DNA of 32,386 bases from a virus, in the IMG/VR virus record IMGVR_UViG_3300017967_000106, positions 1 to 32,386 of that record; one strand, given 5' to 3'. This document shows positions 9,379-17,134 of this stretch, in pieces; position 1 is the stretch's first letter, and every line of letters begins with the position of its first letter. Both the position numbers and the translations under genes were made by a program. The notes under the pieces are model-generated. The model was not told the origin of the DNA and ran no database searches. It worked only from the letters and a program-made list of their open reading frames with translations.

Positions 9379-10272
9379 TTAGAACGGGAGCTTTGAAACT
9401 CCATATTCCGCATATAGTTTATCTTGAGCTTCCTGAAACTCCATAGTGTCCCGAACAAAACCTTGGTCGAGTAATTCACTACGAATAGCCTCAGTAGCTT
9501 CTCTTTGGTTAGCAAAACTATTACTCACCGCTTTCGATGGTTGCGTTCTGCCTCCTGTTCCAACAGAACCAGTCACTCCAGGCAACTCCCCGACAATGTC
9601 AGAAAACGCCTCTGTAACAGTCTGTGGCTTACGGAAATCAGCCTTACTTGCAATCGGCAAGTCGTTCTCATCTAAGAAAACAACAGTCTTCTTGCCCTCT
9701 ACGTCTCTAATAGACATAGAGCCAATTTCACGCAACTTAGATTTGGCCTTGTCTATGGCAGCCTCCCTCATGAAGTCACTGTACTCATCAGGAAACTGTA
9801 TCTTAGATACCTCAGCATCAATGAGAGTATCCATGATGTCCTGCTGAGCCTGACTTTTAATCTGCTCAATGGCCTCATTGTTAGCTTCAGATACCTTCTG
9901 TAATTGCTCCTGAAGAGATTTTACTTGGCTCTTATACTTGTCGGCCTCTGCGTGCAAGTCTTTGTTATCGCTATTTCCTTTTAGACTTTCAACCTCAGAT
10001 TGCAAATTCGATATAGTTCCATTCGCATCGTCTCGGGCATCTTTCAAAGAAGAAAGAGCAGACTTCATGTAGTCGTAAGTTTTTACATCTGGATCTTTTT
10101 TGATCCCAGTAGCAGCTTCTATATCCGCATCTAAGTCGTTATAAATCTGCTTAATTCTTGCACCAATAACTGCGCTCTCATCTTTCTCAGAAAGTTCCGA
10201 TATCAGTTTCAGTGCATCGTCCGACACTTCGTTAAGTGCCTCTTGACCCCTTAATAAATCAAATCTTAACAT
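9379..10272 (-). CDS. Capsid scaffolding-like protein
   Basis: This 297-residue acidic protein has a long coiled coil at about 70-150 (heptad-like runs such as LQSEVESLKG and VKSLQEQLQKVSEANNE). A compact DUF/protease-like part follows, then a low-complexity Gly/Thr linker near 235-250 and a C-terminal helical tail. It sits directly upstream of the capsid gene (71-base gap), and charge, length and coiled coil are typical of phage scaffolding proteins. No protease active-site motif is evident. It begins at the ATG at 10272. Confidence 0.82.
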   Translation of the reverse strand: MLRFDLLRGQEALNEVSDDALKLISELSEKDESAVIGARIKQIYNDLDADIEAATGIKKDPDVKTYDYMKSALSSLKDARDDANGTISNLQSEVESLKGNSDNKDLHAEADKYKSQVKSLQEQLQKVSEANNEAIEQIKSQAQQDIMDTLIDAEVSKIQFPDEYSDFMREAAIDKAKSKLREIGSMSIRDVEGKKTVVFLDENDLPIASKADFRKPQTVTEAFSDIVGELPGVTGSVGTGGRTQPSKAVSNSFANQREATEAIRSELLDQGFVRDTMEFQEAQDKLYAEYGVSKLPF

Positions 10273-10300
10273 ATATCCCCTTTAGTTAAATAATCGATTG

Positions 10301-10648
10301 TTAAGCCTTGTCGCTGTAATTAGCCTCTACTTCTTTGGCAAATTCAGCAATAGACTTCGCTCCCTCAGGAGTCTGTATCTCCTCAAGAACAATGCAGTTC
10401 CCGAAGATCATAATAACTTCACCACCTCTGACAGTGGGACTCGCAATCTTAAAAAGATTGTTCCACTCTCGTGTGTTATATGTGCAATTAAATGGCTTAT
10501 TCGTAGGCTTTCCAGTAATGGCATCTACACCTACTTTTCTTAGTTTCAGTACGCCTATATCTTTAGCATACTTCGGTGCGCTAACCTTAACCTCTGCCTT
10601 TACCTTTGGAGCAGACTTAGCGGTTGTCGACTTTTTTGATTCACTCAT
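10301..10648 (-). CDS. Small virion-associated protein of unknown function
   Basis: This 115-residue protein has a Lys/Ala/Ser-rich disordered N-terminus (about 1-28) and a compact beta-rich core containing TYNTREWNNLFKIASP and GGEVIMIFGNCIVLEE. It overlaps the portal gene by 8 bases and lies 28 bases ahead of the scaffold gene, so it is translated with the head module. It could be a head decoration or portal-associated factor. I recognise no family. Confidence 0.78.
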   Translation of the reverse strand: MSESKKSTTAKSAPKVKAEVKVSAPKYAKDIGVLKLRKVGVDAITGKPTNKPFNCTYNTREWNNLFKIASPTVRGGEVIMIFGNCIVLEEIQTPEGAKSIAEFAKEVEANYSDKA

Positions 10649-12344
10649 CTTTATCGTTTTTATTAGTAATAGTAGGGACTTTTAGTTCTACCTGCTTATA
10701 AAGGAAGTCGTTTATCTTATCGATAACATCTTCCAAACTATCAGCAGCCAAACCAAACTCCTTTAAACTTTTGTGCTTCCTCTCAAATAAAGAAATCATA
10801 TAAGAGAAATTAAGCTTTAAATAAGCTTCCTGGCGATTCGCTATTCCTTGAGACACAAGACTCATAACGCTTCCTCTTGTTAGATGCCTAAATGGCTCTA
10901 TCTCAAACATTATTCTCGCCCTTCTGTAGCCTCCAGGATTTTCCCTGTACTGAGACTCCAAATACTTCATATATATAGCATCCAGTATCGTGTCAGCCAA
11001 TGATGCCTCTACACCCTTCTTATATGCGCTGAGTAGGACATCTGCTGAGAACACAAAATGCTTTGTGCCGTATGAAACTGTATACTGCCCGAAGTCCTTT
11101 CCATACTTAATCCTGAACATCATGTTCATCAGCCATTCTTCAATATCCTGAAATGGCTTTTGTAGGTCAAGTAAGGTCTGTTGAGCAGAATCAAACAGCG
11201 TAAGAACCTGAGTCTCATTCATGGCCTCGTAATCTGTCGGATTGTATACATCGTTAGTGATTCCAACATATATATATCTCTCCAACTTCTCCAAATCTTC
11301 CCTGAGCATCTTAATAGACTTGACATCTGCATCCAACCTACCTACAGGCTGCTTTAGCTCAGGAATGTCATCACCATTTGGAAACGGAGCCTTCACAAGA
11401 GTCCCTACGCCAATACCCTTAGAACAAGCAGGGCAAGGAATAGAAGAAGAGCTGGGACTGAAGACAGCACCCTCGTTTTTCTGCGTAAGATACCCTCCTG
11501 AACACTTATGAGAACCATCCTCGTAATCACAAGAACCCTCATATAGCCAATGGATAGGGTAGCCAGCACCAAGCTTTGCGTACTTGAAAGATACAATGTC
11601 AAAAAGTAAGTCATCGATCTTGCCTAAATAAGCAGATAAAGGCGACTTGGCAGTCACCCCATCACTCTGCTTAACGCTCCAAAACCACCGAGCAGGACAG
11701 GAGCCAAGGTTGTGGGGAGTGCTTGAATAATCAGATATAGTGTTCTGCTCAAATCTAAAGATATGATATGCAGAGCTATCTATAGCACAATAAACCCCAT
11801 CACCCTTTTGGTAGATGATGTATTCAAAACCACCTCTACCGTCATCCTCAAAATCAGTTATATTAGAAACAGGAACTTCATAAAACACAGGATTACCACC
11901 CTCATCAGAATCTACAACGTACACGTTGTTTATTCCGTACATGAAAGTATTATAAAGCCTGCTACGAAGACCATTGGGATAGCCCCACATTTCTTTGGCA
12001 TATCTCCTCGCATCGTCCTCCTTGTCTTTATCATTAAAGCCAAAGTCTACCGCAGGATCTACACCGTCAAATACCTTCTTTAAACACTGATAAATTTCCG
12101 TAGTAGTAGCTACAGTATCTACAGGAAACCCAACAAGCTTTTCAAATGTCTCAAAATTGTCCTTTGACAATAGACTACGAGATTTATCCATGAACTTACG
12201 CCTGTAAGCACTGTTCCTGGACTCTTTCTCGGTATGAAATAAAAGCTGATTGTGTTGATCAATCGCATCACGAAGAGATTTACTCCTCCTCGTCTGCGAA
12301 GCCCCCGATATCAGCTCTCGTATCTTCTTCTCGGTTAACTGCAT
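10641..12344 (-). CDS. Portal protein
   Basis: This 567-residue protein is downstream of terminase and upstream of scaffold and capsid, where siphophages encode the portal dodecamer through which DNA passes. Helix-rich segments near 345-400 (KSIKMLREDLEKLERYIYVG, then NETQVLTLFDSAQQTLLDLQ) resemble the portal stem/clip region. Residues about 260-310 carry two Cys pairs (SCDYEDGSHKCSGGYL and PCPACSKG) that look like a small zinc-binding insertion. It overlaps a small upstream gene by 65 bases and the following gene by 8. Identification is by position, length and pattern rather than by one diagnostic motif. Confidence 0.88.
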   Translation of the reverse strand: MQLTEKKIRELISGASQTRRSKSLRDAIDQHNQLLFHTEKESRNSAYRRKFMDKSRSLLSKDNFETFEKLVGFPVDTVATTTEIYQCLKKVFDGVDPAVDFGFNDKDKEDDARRYAKEMWGYPNGLRSRLYNTFMYGINNVYVVDSDEGGNPVFYEVPVSNITDFEDDGRGGFEYIIYQKGDGVYCAIDSSAYHIFRFEQNTISDYSSTPHNLGSCPARWFWSVKQSDGVTAKSPLSAYLGKIDDLLFDIVSFKYAKLGAGYPIHWLYEGSCDYEDGSHKCSGGYLTQKNEGAVFSPSSSSIPCPACSKGIGVGTLVKAPFPNGDDIPELKQPVGRLDADVKSIKMLREDLEKLERYIYVGITNDVYNPTDYEAMNETQVLTLFDSAQQTLLDLQKPFQDIEEWLMNMMFRIKYGKDFGQYTVSYGTKHFVFSADVLLSAYKKGVEASLADTILDAIYMKYLESQYRENPGGYRRARIMFEIEPFRHLTRGSVMSLVSQGIANRQEAYLKLNFSYMISLFERKHKSLKEFGLAADSLEDVIDKINDFLYKQVELKVPTITNKNDKDE

Positions 12345-12468
12345 TATCTTGATTTAAAGGCACTTCAGAAAATCCAACATTCTTACCCAAAAGCATGGCA
12401 GCACTCTCCTTGGAGTACTGCCTGCCTTCTTCAGGTAAATTTTTGTGGTATAAAATTACGTAATCCAT
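12280..12468 (-). CDS. Small hypothetical protein overlapping the portal start
   Basis: This 62-residue frame starts 3 bases after the tail-tube-like gene and overlaps the first 65 bases of the portal gene in another frame. The N-terminus DYVILYHKNLPEEG looks folded and the C-terminus is acidic (DTRADIGGFADEEE). The tight spacing in an otherwise packed operon favours a real gene; the long overlap is the main reason for doubt. No family is recognised. Confidence 0.6.
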   Translation of the reverse strand: MDYVILYHKNLPEEGRQYSKESAAMLLGKNVGFSEVPLNQDNAVNREEDTRADIGGFADEEE

Positions 12469-12471
12469 ATA

Positions 12472-13134
12472 TTATGCTACGTATTTCTGTATAGTAAGTG
12501 CATCAAAATCACTTGGAGTATAAGTCTTGTAAAGGTCAGACCATCCTTCTTCCAATTTGAAAGAAATCATGTTTTTGTCAATTCCATCTCTCTGACCAAA
12601 CATCTTATCTCCAACATAGAAAGAACGGATAGGAATACCCCTAACCGCAGTTGGTGATGCAAGATCATCAACAAGAACTCCAAGATTACCGTTCTCATGA
12701 ACGAAAAAAGCAGAAAGGTTTCCGTCATGACACATGAAATCCTTCAAAGTGTCGATAATATCTTGTGGCAACCTCAAGAACTCACCACTGAAGTCCATAG
12801 ATTCAGAACCCCTAACCAAAGGAATTCCACCGAAAGTAGCGTTTCCACCACCATACTCTCTTTTCTCTCCGCCAGAAATCTCACCAGCATGAATAATAGG
12901 AGTAATTACACAGGTAGTTCCATCTGATACCTCAAGCAATCCAGTTCCCGCACCAGCACCATCAGTCCATGTTGCCTGTAAAATAACATCAGCAGGAGCA
13001 ATAGTGTTCAAGGAAGAACCATCTTTGGTCTTTTGTAGAATTAATTTTACAGGAACCCCGACATCTTCACAGCCAGCACTACTCAGGAACGCAGCAGTAA
13101 AATCCCCAGGGTCACAAGCGCATATTAAACTCAT
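12472..13134 (-). CDS. Candidate major tail (tube) protein
   Basis: This 220-residue, beta-rich, Gly-rich protein has no membrane segment. Segments such as SMDFSGEFLRLPQDIIDTLKDF, then NLSAFFVHENGNLGVLVDD and a late SFKLEEGWSD, recall phage tail tube subunits. The tail module at 1-6.9 kb lacks an obvious tube gene, which supports the idea that it has moved here between terminase and portal. It has its own 203-base upstream region containing an operator-like palindrome, consistent with separate strong expression. A head decoration protein is an alternative. Confidence 0.55.
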   Translation of the reverse strand: MSLICACDPGDFTAAFLSSAGCEDVGVPVKLILQKTKDGSSLNTIAPADVILQATWTDGAGAGTGLLEVSDGTTCVITPIIHAGEISGGEKREYGGGNATFGGIPLVRGSESMDFSGEFLRLPQDIIDTLKDFMCHDGNLSAFFVHENGNLGVLVDDLASPTAVRGIPIRSFYVGDKMFGQRDGIDKNMISFKLEEGWSDLYKTYTPSDFDALTIQKYVA

Positions 13135-13204
13135 CTTTAATATTTTTTTATACGTTAATAATTATTAAGCTAATCGCACTGCTAACCCTTTGAGTGCAAA
13201 TACA

Positions 13205-13227
13205 ACATATACAATGTATATATATGT
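13205..13227. repeat. AT-rich inverted repeat upstream of the tail-tube-like gene
   Basis: ACATATA and TATATGT arms face each other across 9 bases in the leader of the gene starting at 13134. It may be part of a promoter or a regulator site. On the minus strand the nearby TGTATTTG (just downstream) is one base off the Bacteroidota -7 box. The inverted repeat is visible; its function is not. Confidence 0.4.
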
Positions 13228-13242
13228 AAAAAAGTTCCCTAA

Positions 13243-13261
13243 AAGTGTATTTTTTACACTA
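13243..13261. promoter_or_regulatory. Operator-like palindrome, fifth copy of the 17986-18079 motif
   Basis: The site reads AGTGT-N7-ACACTA, with an AT-only spacer. It matches the TAGTGT-N7-ACACTA palindrome repeated four times at 17986-18079, with one end base different. It lies about 110 bases upstream of the tail-tube-like gene on the minus strand. The same protein may bind both places and link control-block occupancy to late gene expression. Confidence 0.6.
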
Positions 13262-13286
13262 AGTATTTTTAGATATACTATTAATG

Positions 13287-13311
13287 CCTGATATTCAACA
13301 GAATATAGGCA
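13287..13311. other. Hairpin downstream of the large terminase gene
   Basis: GCCT and ATATTC pair with GAATAT and AGGC around a 4-base loop, with one bulged base, making about ten pairs. On the minus strand it follows the terminase stop by about 25 bases, but the T-rich tract precedes it rather than follows it. It is therefore not a standard intrinsic terminator; it could protect an mRNA 3' end or be a binding site. Confidence 0.5.
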
Positions 13312-13337
13312 AAAAAAATTTAAAAAAAACACAAAAT

Positions 13338-14597
13338 TTATCTATAAAACTTCAATCCAAGCCTCGACCTTCCCTTGCCTAAATACTCAAATCCATACCT
13401 CATGGCATCCATGGCGTGATTATGCTTGTCTACGGGAATAGATGCTTTTTTGTCATTCCACTCGTATAACCGCAGTTCACTCATCACATTGAAAGATAAG
13501 GGGTCAATGACAATCTCATAATCTTGTATCTTCATAATACCTTCCAATATAGTCCTCTTCTTAGCCTGCTTTACGTTTAATCCTGCGTCCTGTAACGCCC
13601 GTATGATCCTTTTATCATGCTCAGTGATTATAACATCGCTAATGCGGTCTAAATGCCTTACAGTGGCATCTACAATCTCCTCATGGGACATTTCGGTGTC
13701 ATAAAAGCATTCTTTTATATATATCCGCTTGTTTTTCCTATCTACGGCCATTTTAATCATCACAGACGGGTCAGGACTGTACCCATAATCCTGAGCATAG
13801 CAATAAGGCAAAGATCTGTCAAATTCTCCAGTCGTCCAGTTCTTATATACCGCACCTTCAGCAGTCTCCAACCACGATCCCATAAATATACGGTGATATT
13901 TCTCTATATTCTCGTCCTTCAATCTCTGCGCCTGGTTTAAAAACGAGGCAGATAGGTTGTCATCATTATCCCTATATGTAGTATGTATATGCAAAACATC
14001 GGGATGCGTAGATATAGGAATCTTAGCACCCTCATAATCCACATATTTCATGCTATTCTTAAAAAACCGCTTGTATATAAAGTGGTCGATAGTAGTAGGG
14101 TTCAAAATCAATACAACTAAGTTCCTCGCATTGTCCTTACGAATAGAATAATCTATCTTCTCGAATTCCTCCTCGTCAACCAACTCCTCCGCTTCATCCA
14201 AAATCCAGATGTTTACACCAGATATAGACTTCATATTCGCAGATAAGTTACCCGAAGATGTCTTCAATCCCCTAAATAAAATGTCAGAACCACTACGAGT
14301 ATTCTTGATATACGAATCCCTCGGATCAAAGTCATCCCGCACCTTCAGTAATTCCAACTTCTGAGTGAATTCAGGAATAATGGATATCTTAGCAGACACC
14401 ATAGTATACCTCGTATATAATATCCTCGTCTCAGCCTCATATGTCATCAAATCAGCCAAAGTGGATATGGCAAAAGACTTACCAGACCCACGACCACCCG
14501 TAATAATAACATAACGCTTGTCAGTAGTCAAAATCTCCGTATACTTAGGAGATAACTCTATACCATCATATCCATTAACTTCCTTGTTCCTCTCCAT
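13338..14597 (-). CDS. terL: Terminase large subunit
   Basis: This is the 419-residue DNA packaging motor and nuclease. The ATPase half has Walker A GGRGSGKS at about 34-41, Walker B NIWILDEAE with D134 and E135, and a coupling motif LILNPTT at about 163-169. The nuclease half has the first acidic residue in YCYAQDYGYSPDPS (D270), a middle VIITEHDKR at about 322-330, and the terminal KHNHAMDAMRYG with D397. Length and motifs fit the PBSX-type large terminase group. Its start overlaps the small subunit gene by 23 bases. Confidence 0.96.
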   Translation of the reverse strand: MERNKEVNGYDGIELSPKYTEILTTDKRYVIITGGRGSGKSFAISTLADLMTYEAETRILYTRYTMVSAKISIIPEFTQKLELLKVRDDFDPRDSYIKNTRSGSDILFRGLKTSSGNLSANMKSISGVNIWILDEAEELVDEEEFEKIDYSIRKDNARNLVVLILNPTTIDHFIYKRFFKNSMKYVDYEGAKIPISTHPDVLHIHTTYRDNDDNLSASFLNQAQRLKDENIEKYHRIFMGSWLETAEGAVYKNWTTGEFDRSLPYCYAQDYGYSPDPSVMIKMAVDRKNKRIYIKECFYDTEMSHEEIVDATVRHLDRISDVIITEHDKRIIRALQDAGLNVKQAKKRTILEGIMKIQDYEIVIDPLSFNVMSELRLYEWNDKKASIPVDKHNHAMDAMRYGFEYLGKGRSRLGLKFYR

Positions 14598-15144
14598 CTA
14601 CGTCATTTGGTTCTATATCAATAGTCTTGTCCTGGTCCTCTAAGTTCTTATTTTCAGCCCACCGAAAAGCAGGCATACTGAAGTTATGATTGTGGTTAGT
14701 CGTAGACGTAACCTCAGCCTTACCACTGAACAACTCGATAATATCACGAATGCGCTTATAAGAGCCATATATGATAGCCTCTTTATACGTCCGAGCCAAC
14801 ACCTTTTCCAAAACACTCGCATTGGGATCACCCAACAAATAATCAATCTCCTCCTCAGTCATCGCAGAAATGGTCGCAAACATCTCACGAACTTCCTCCT
14901 TGGTATACTTCAAGTCTTCCATCCTACGCATCATACTCTTGCGCCTCGCAGTGCGAATACCCTTCTCTATAGAATACTCCGCATCACCAACCTCAAATAA
15001 ACCACTCTTCTTAGCCATCTCCATCAACTTCTCCCTCGGATGAACAGCATCAATGCGCTCCTGCCACCTACTCTGACGTGTACCCATCTTCGCCTTATTA
15101 GGAGCCATGTCAGCCATCTCCTCATGATCATCATTATCTTTCAT
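14575..15144 (-). CDS. terS: Terminase small subunit (probable)
   Basis: This 189-residue protein lies directly upstream of, and overlaps, the large terminase. The N-terminus is charged and probably disordered. Residues about 75-100 are helical (DLKYTKEEVREMFATISAMTEEE), and residues about 113-140 (VLARTYKEAIIYGSYKRIRDIIELFSGKAE) resemble the oligomerisation/linker helix in many small terminases just before GKP/GKA. The C-terminal tail is acidic. It should recognise the packaging site, possibly in the adjoining 15145-15798 region. No clear helix-turn-helix is visible, so the call rests on position and the helical pattern. Confidence 0.78.
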   Translation of the reverse strand: MKDNDDHEEMADMAPNKAKMGTRQSRWQERIDAVHPREKLMEMAKKSGLFEVGDAEYSIEKGIRTARRKSMMRRMEDLKYTKEEVREMFATISAMTEEEIDYLLGDPNASVLEKVLARTYKEAIIYGSYKRIRDIIELFSGKAEVTSTTNHNHNFSMPAFRWAENKNLEDQDKTIDIEPNDVDGEEQGS

Positions 15145-15798
15145 ATTACTTAAATTTTCTTAACAAAAAAAATACAGAATTTCCAAATTCCAAATAAACA
15201 AATCCCATTTTCAGAAACTTTTTTCTTAAGGAACACTATCAACAACAATAACACCCCCAAAATAATTCCCCAAAACACATTTTTTTTAAAAAAAAATCAC
15301 ATCATAGGGAACTATTTTTTAAAAGATTTCGTTAGGACTTATAAAAAGTTTTTTTTTACTTATCTACATAGTCTTTATTCACATAAGTCTATGTTCATAA
15401 ATCCTATTATAAAGTCCAAAACATTCCAAGCCCGAAAGGGCGCAGGAGTCTATATAATGCAATGTTAAGAAAACTTAACGTTCTGTCTCACAAGTAGTTA
15501 TACACACCTCACATCAACTCATACTAATCCAAAATACCTATCCAAGGTCTAAGTATCAACACAAAAAAAAGCACGTCTAATCCACCCTAAACAACCCTGA
15601 GTAAGTAAATTTAACAATGAAGTTTTGTCGGTAGAAAAGGAGGGTAAAAGGCCAGGCCGTAGGCCTGGGCTCCCCCCCCTCTCGCTCGATTTAAGCGGTT
15701 CGGGTCCCTTTGTGGGGTATACCCCTGCTGCTGCAAAGATCGGCTGTTATAGGCCGTTTAAGGCAGCAACTGGAGGCTTTTAAGCTTAAGCGCGCGGA
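15145..15798. other. Gene-free region with hairpins and a GC-rich block; candidate packaging region
   Basis: No convincing gene was found here. The region contains hairpins at 15366-15394 (ACATAG/CTATGT with inner pairing), 15430-15441 (GCCC-GAAA-GGGC), 15464-15479 (GTTAAG-AAAA-CTTAAC), 15652-15668 (CCAGGCC-GTA-GGCCTGG) and nested arms at 15729-15768. There is also a perfect 12-base palindrome at 15714-15725 (GGGGTATACCCC) and a C8 run near 15672. From about 15640 the sequence is much richer in GC than its surroundings. Being adjacent to the small terminase gene makes a cos or pac site plausible, but nothing here proves it. Confidence 0.5.
15714..15725. repeat. 12-base perfect palindrome
   Basis: GGGGTATACCCC is a perfect palindrome inside the GC-rich block upstream of the terminase genes. 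Nicking by terminase at a symmetric site of this kind would give cohesive ends, so it is a candidate cos core. A binding site for a dimeric protein is equally possible. Confidence 0.5.
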
Positions 15799-15918
15799 CT
15801 ATCTTTCAGGCCGTTCGCGTTCATCAACTTCCGCGGGTTCGATATCATCAAAATGAGGTACATAATCATGATACATTTGATCGATCAACCGCGCGTGCTC
15901 AATTGGTATATTGTACAT
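15799..15918 (-). CDS. Small acidic ORF after the Gp88-like gene
   Basis: An ATG at 15918 opens a 39-residue frame (MYNIPIEHARLIDQMYHDYV, then an acidic tail ending ERERPER) with the stop at 15799. It lies 36 bases downstream of the Gp88-like gene on the same strand, behind an A/T-rich leader. The frame is more GC-rich than most neighbours, like the adjoining block. It is too short for a family call and may be a chance frame. Confidence 0.4.
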   Translation of the reverse strand: MYNIPIEHARLIDQMYHDYVPHFDDIEPAEVDERERPER

Positions 15919-15954
15919 ATTAGTAATTTTTATAATGTTTAAAATGTGGTTTAA

Positions 15955-16590
15955 TTAATGGAATACAAGGCCTATTTTGTGGCTATCCGCGAACCACTTC
16001 GTAGCGTATAGGTCGTATTGGCTCGCGTCTACGTATCCCGCCGCTTGTAGTTCCTCGACACTATCAAAGATCCTTGCATGACGTTCTGTATCTCTGTTCA
16101 GCTTGTGATCAAGCTTTGATCCCTCACTGTATATGATATCCATGTTATCGGGTAGTGTGATACCTCGAAACATATCGTGACTTTTGGTGTAGGCATAAAA
16201 GTTAATGTGTGGCAATGCATTCGCGATAGCGATCCACTTATCGCGATAAGCTTTGGAGTAAAAATCCCCGCTATCATGTATCCGTACAAAATTAGCCTTA
16301 GACCTTTGCAGCGCTGCAATTGCAAAGAATACAAAGAATTCATTTTTAGTGGCTTGGTACCGTTTCTCAAATGCTGCCTTAACATTTGACCAAACATAAG
16401 CACCGTTACAAGCATAGCAATATTTAACGCAAGCATCCGCGAACGGACAAACTACTTTCCCCGTAATAGACTTATATGCGGGGATACCAAAATTGACAAG
16501 CTTAATCCCAAACTTTTTGGACGTTTTTTTGATCTTACTATTTTGGGTGAATAGCTTTGTGGTACCTAAAATATTTTTAATTGTTTCCAT
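15955..16590 (-). CDS. Gp88-family phage protein with Cys cluster
   Basis: This 211-residue protein matches the gene product 88 family first named in mycobacteriophages. It has LVNFGIPAYKS near 31, a cysteine cluster at C48, C54, C58 and C61 (VCPFADACVKYCYAC), RIHDSGDFYS at about 103-112 and YAYTKS at about 132-137. The Cys pattern suggests a metal or Fe-S site, and the rest is a compact alpha/beta domain. The biochemical function is unknown to me. It stands apart from both replication and virion modules, in a small cluster with a SprT-like gene, behind the C/A-rich leader shared by its neighbours. Confidence 0.85.
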   Translation of the reverse strand: METIKNILGTTKLFTQNSKIKKTSKKFGIKLVNFGIPAYKSITGKVVCPFADACVKYCYACNGAYVWSNVKAAFEKRYQATKNEFFVFFAIAALQRSKANFVRIHDSGDFYSKAYRDKWIAIANALPHINFYAYTKSHDMFRGITLPDNMDIIYSEGSKLDHKLNRDTERHARIFDSVEELQAAGYVDASQYDLYATKWFADSHKIGLVFH

Positions 16591-16628
16591 GATATAAATT
16601 TTTGTTTGTTGTTTGTTTGTTTGGTTGA

Positions 16629-16736
16629 TTAATACGGCAAATATGACGGACCAATGAAGTTAAAAGCTGCAAACATAAACGCAGCAAATAGGCTAAATGT
16701 AGCGATCGAAATAAGTGTAATTTTCAAAGTTTTCAT
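16629..16736 (-). CDS. Single-helix membrane peptide, 35 residues
   Basis: ATG at 16736, stop at 16629. The peptide begins MKTLKITLISIATFSLFAAF and is hydrophobic to about residue 28, so it should form one membrane helix or act as a signal anchor. Its leader contains CAACCAAACAAACAAAAATT, almost the same as the leaders of the genes starting at 16590 and 17071, which argues that it is a genuine gene despite its length. An element resembling the 17103-17134 promoter lies just upstream. Function unknown. Confidence 0.65.
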   Translation of the reverse strand: MKTLKITLISIATFSLFAAFMFAAFNFIGPSYLPY

Positions 16737-16795
16737 AATAGTTAAATTTTTGTTTGTTTGGTTGATTAAAATAAAATCAGTTTTTGGGATAGGTT

Positions 16796-17071
16796 TTATA
16801 GTTTGATATTCACTTCGTTGTCTTCTTCAAACCTCGATCTTCCGCTGTTCCATATTGTCCAGTATGCCTGTTGAATTTTTGCGGGAGTATCTATTACAAA
16901 ATGGCTTAAAATATATTCTTTCTCTGAATCTTCATTTTCATCCTTAAAAATATTAATAAATGAAACGTGTTTATATTCAAAATTAATTTCGCCAGTATAT
17001 GTTGAATATTTGCCAACAGATAGATTCACTTCTTTAGCAATTAAATCCATAATGTTTTGTAAAGTTTTCAT
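16796..17071 (-). CDS. Hypothetical protein
   Basis: This 91-residue acidic soluble protein starts MKTLQNIMDLIAKEV and has a beta-rich middle and a helical AKIQQAYWTIWNSG segment near 64-77. I recognise no family. It follows the SprT-like gene and has its own promoter (TTTG-N20-TATATTTG at 17134-17103) and a CAAACAAACAAAAATT leader. The first codons resemble those of the neighbouring membrane peptide (MKTL). Confidence 0.8.
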   Translation of the reverse strand: MKTLQNIMDLIAKEVNLSVGKYSTYTGEINFEYKHVSFINIFKDENEDSEKEYILSHFVIDTPAKIQQAYWTIWNSGRSRFEEDNEVNIKL

Positions 17072-17102
17072 GATATTAATTTTTGTTTGTTTGTTAATGA
17101 TT

Positions 17103-17134
17103 CAAATATAATCGGTTTCTGGGACTTATGCAAA
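17103..17134 (-). promoter_or_regulatory. Bacteroidota-type promoter for the gene at 17071
   Basis: Read on the minus strand, TTTG (17134-17131) is followed after exactly 20 bases by TATATTTG (17110-17103), the published -33/-7 consensus for Bacteroidota primary sigma. The start codon is 32 bases further on. The spacer CATAAGTCCCAGAAACCGAT resembles two other elements in the window (16771-16800 and 19181-19215). Confidence 0.8.

Noticed and set aside
15690-15850. T-loop-like strings (GGTTCGGGTC, GGGTTCGATATC) suggesting tRNA genes
   Set aside because: No matching T-stem, anticodon arm or acceptor stem could be drawn around them.
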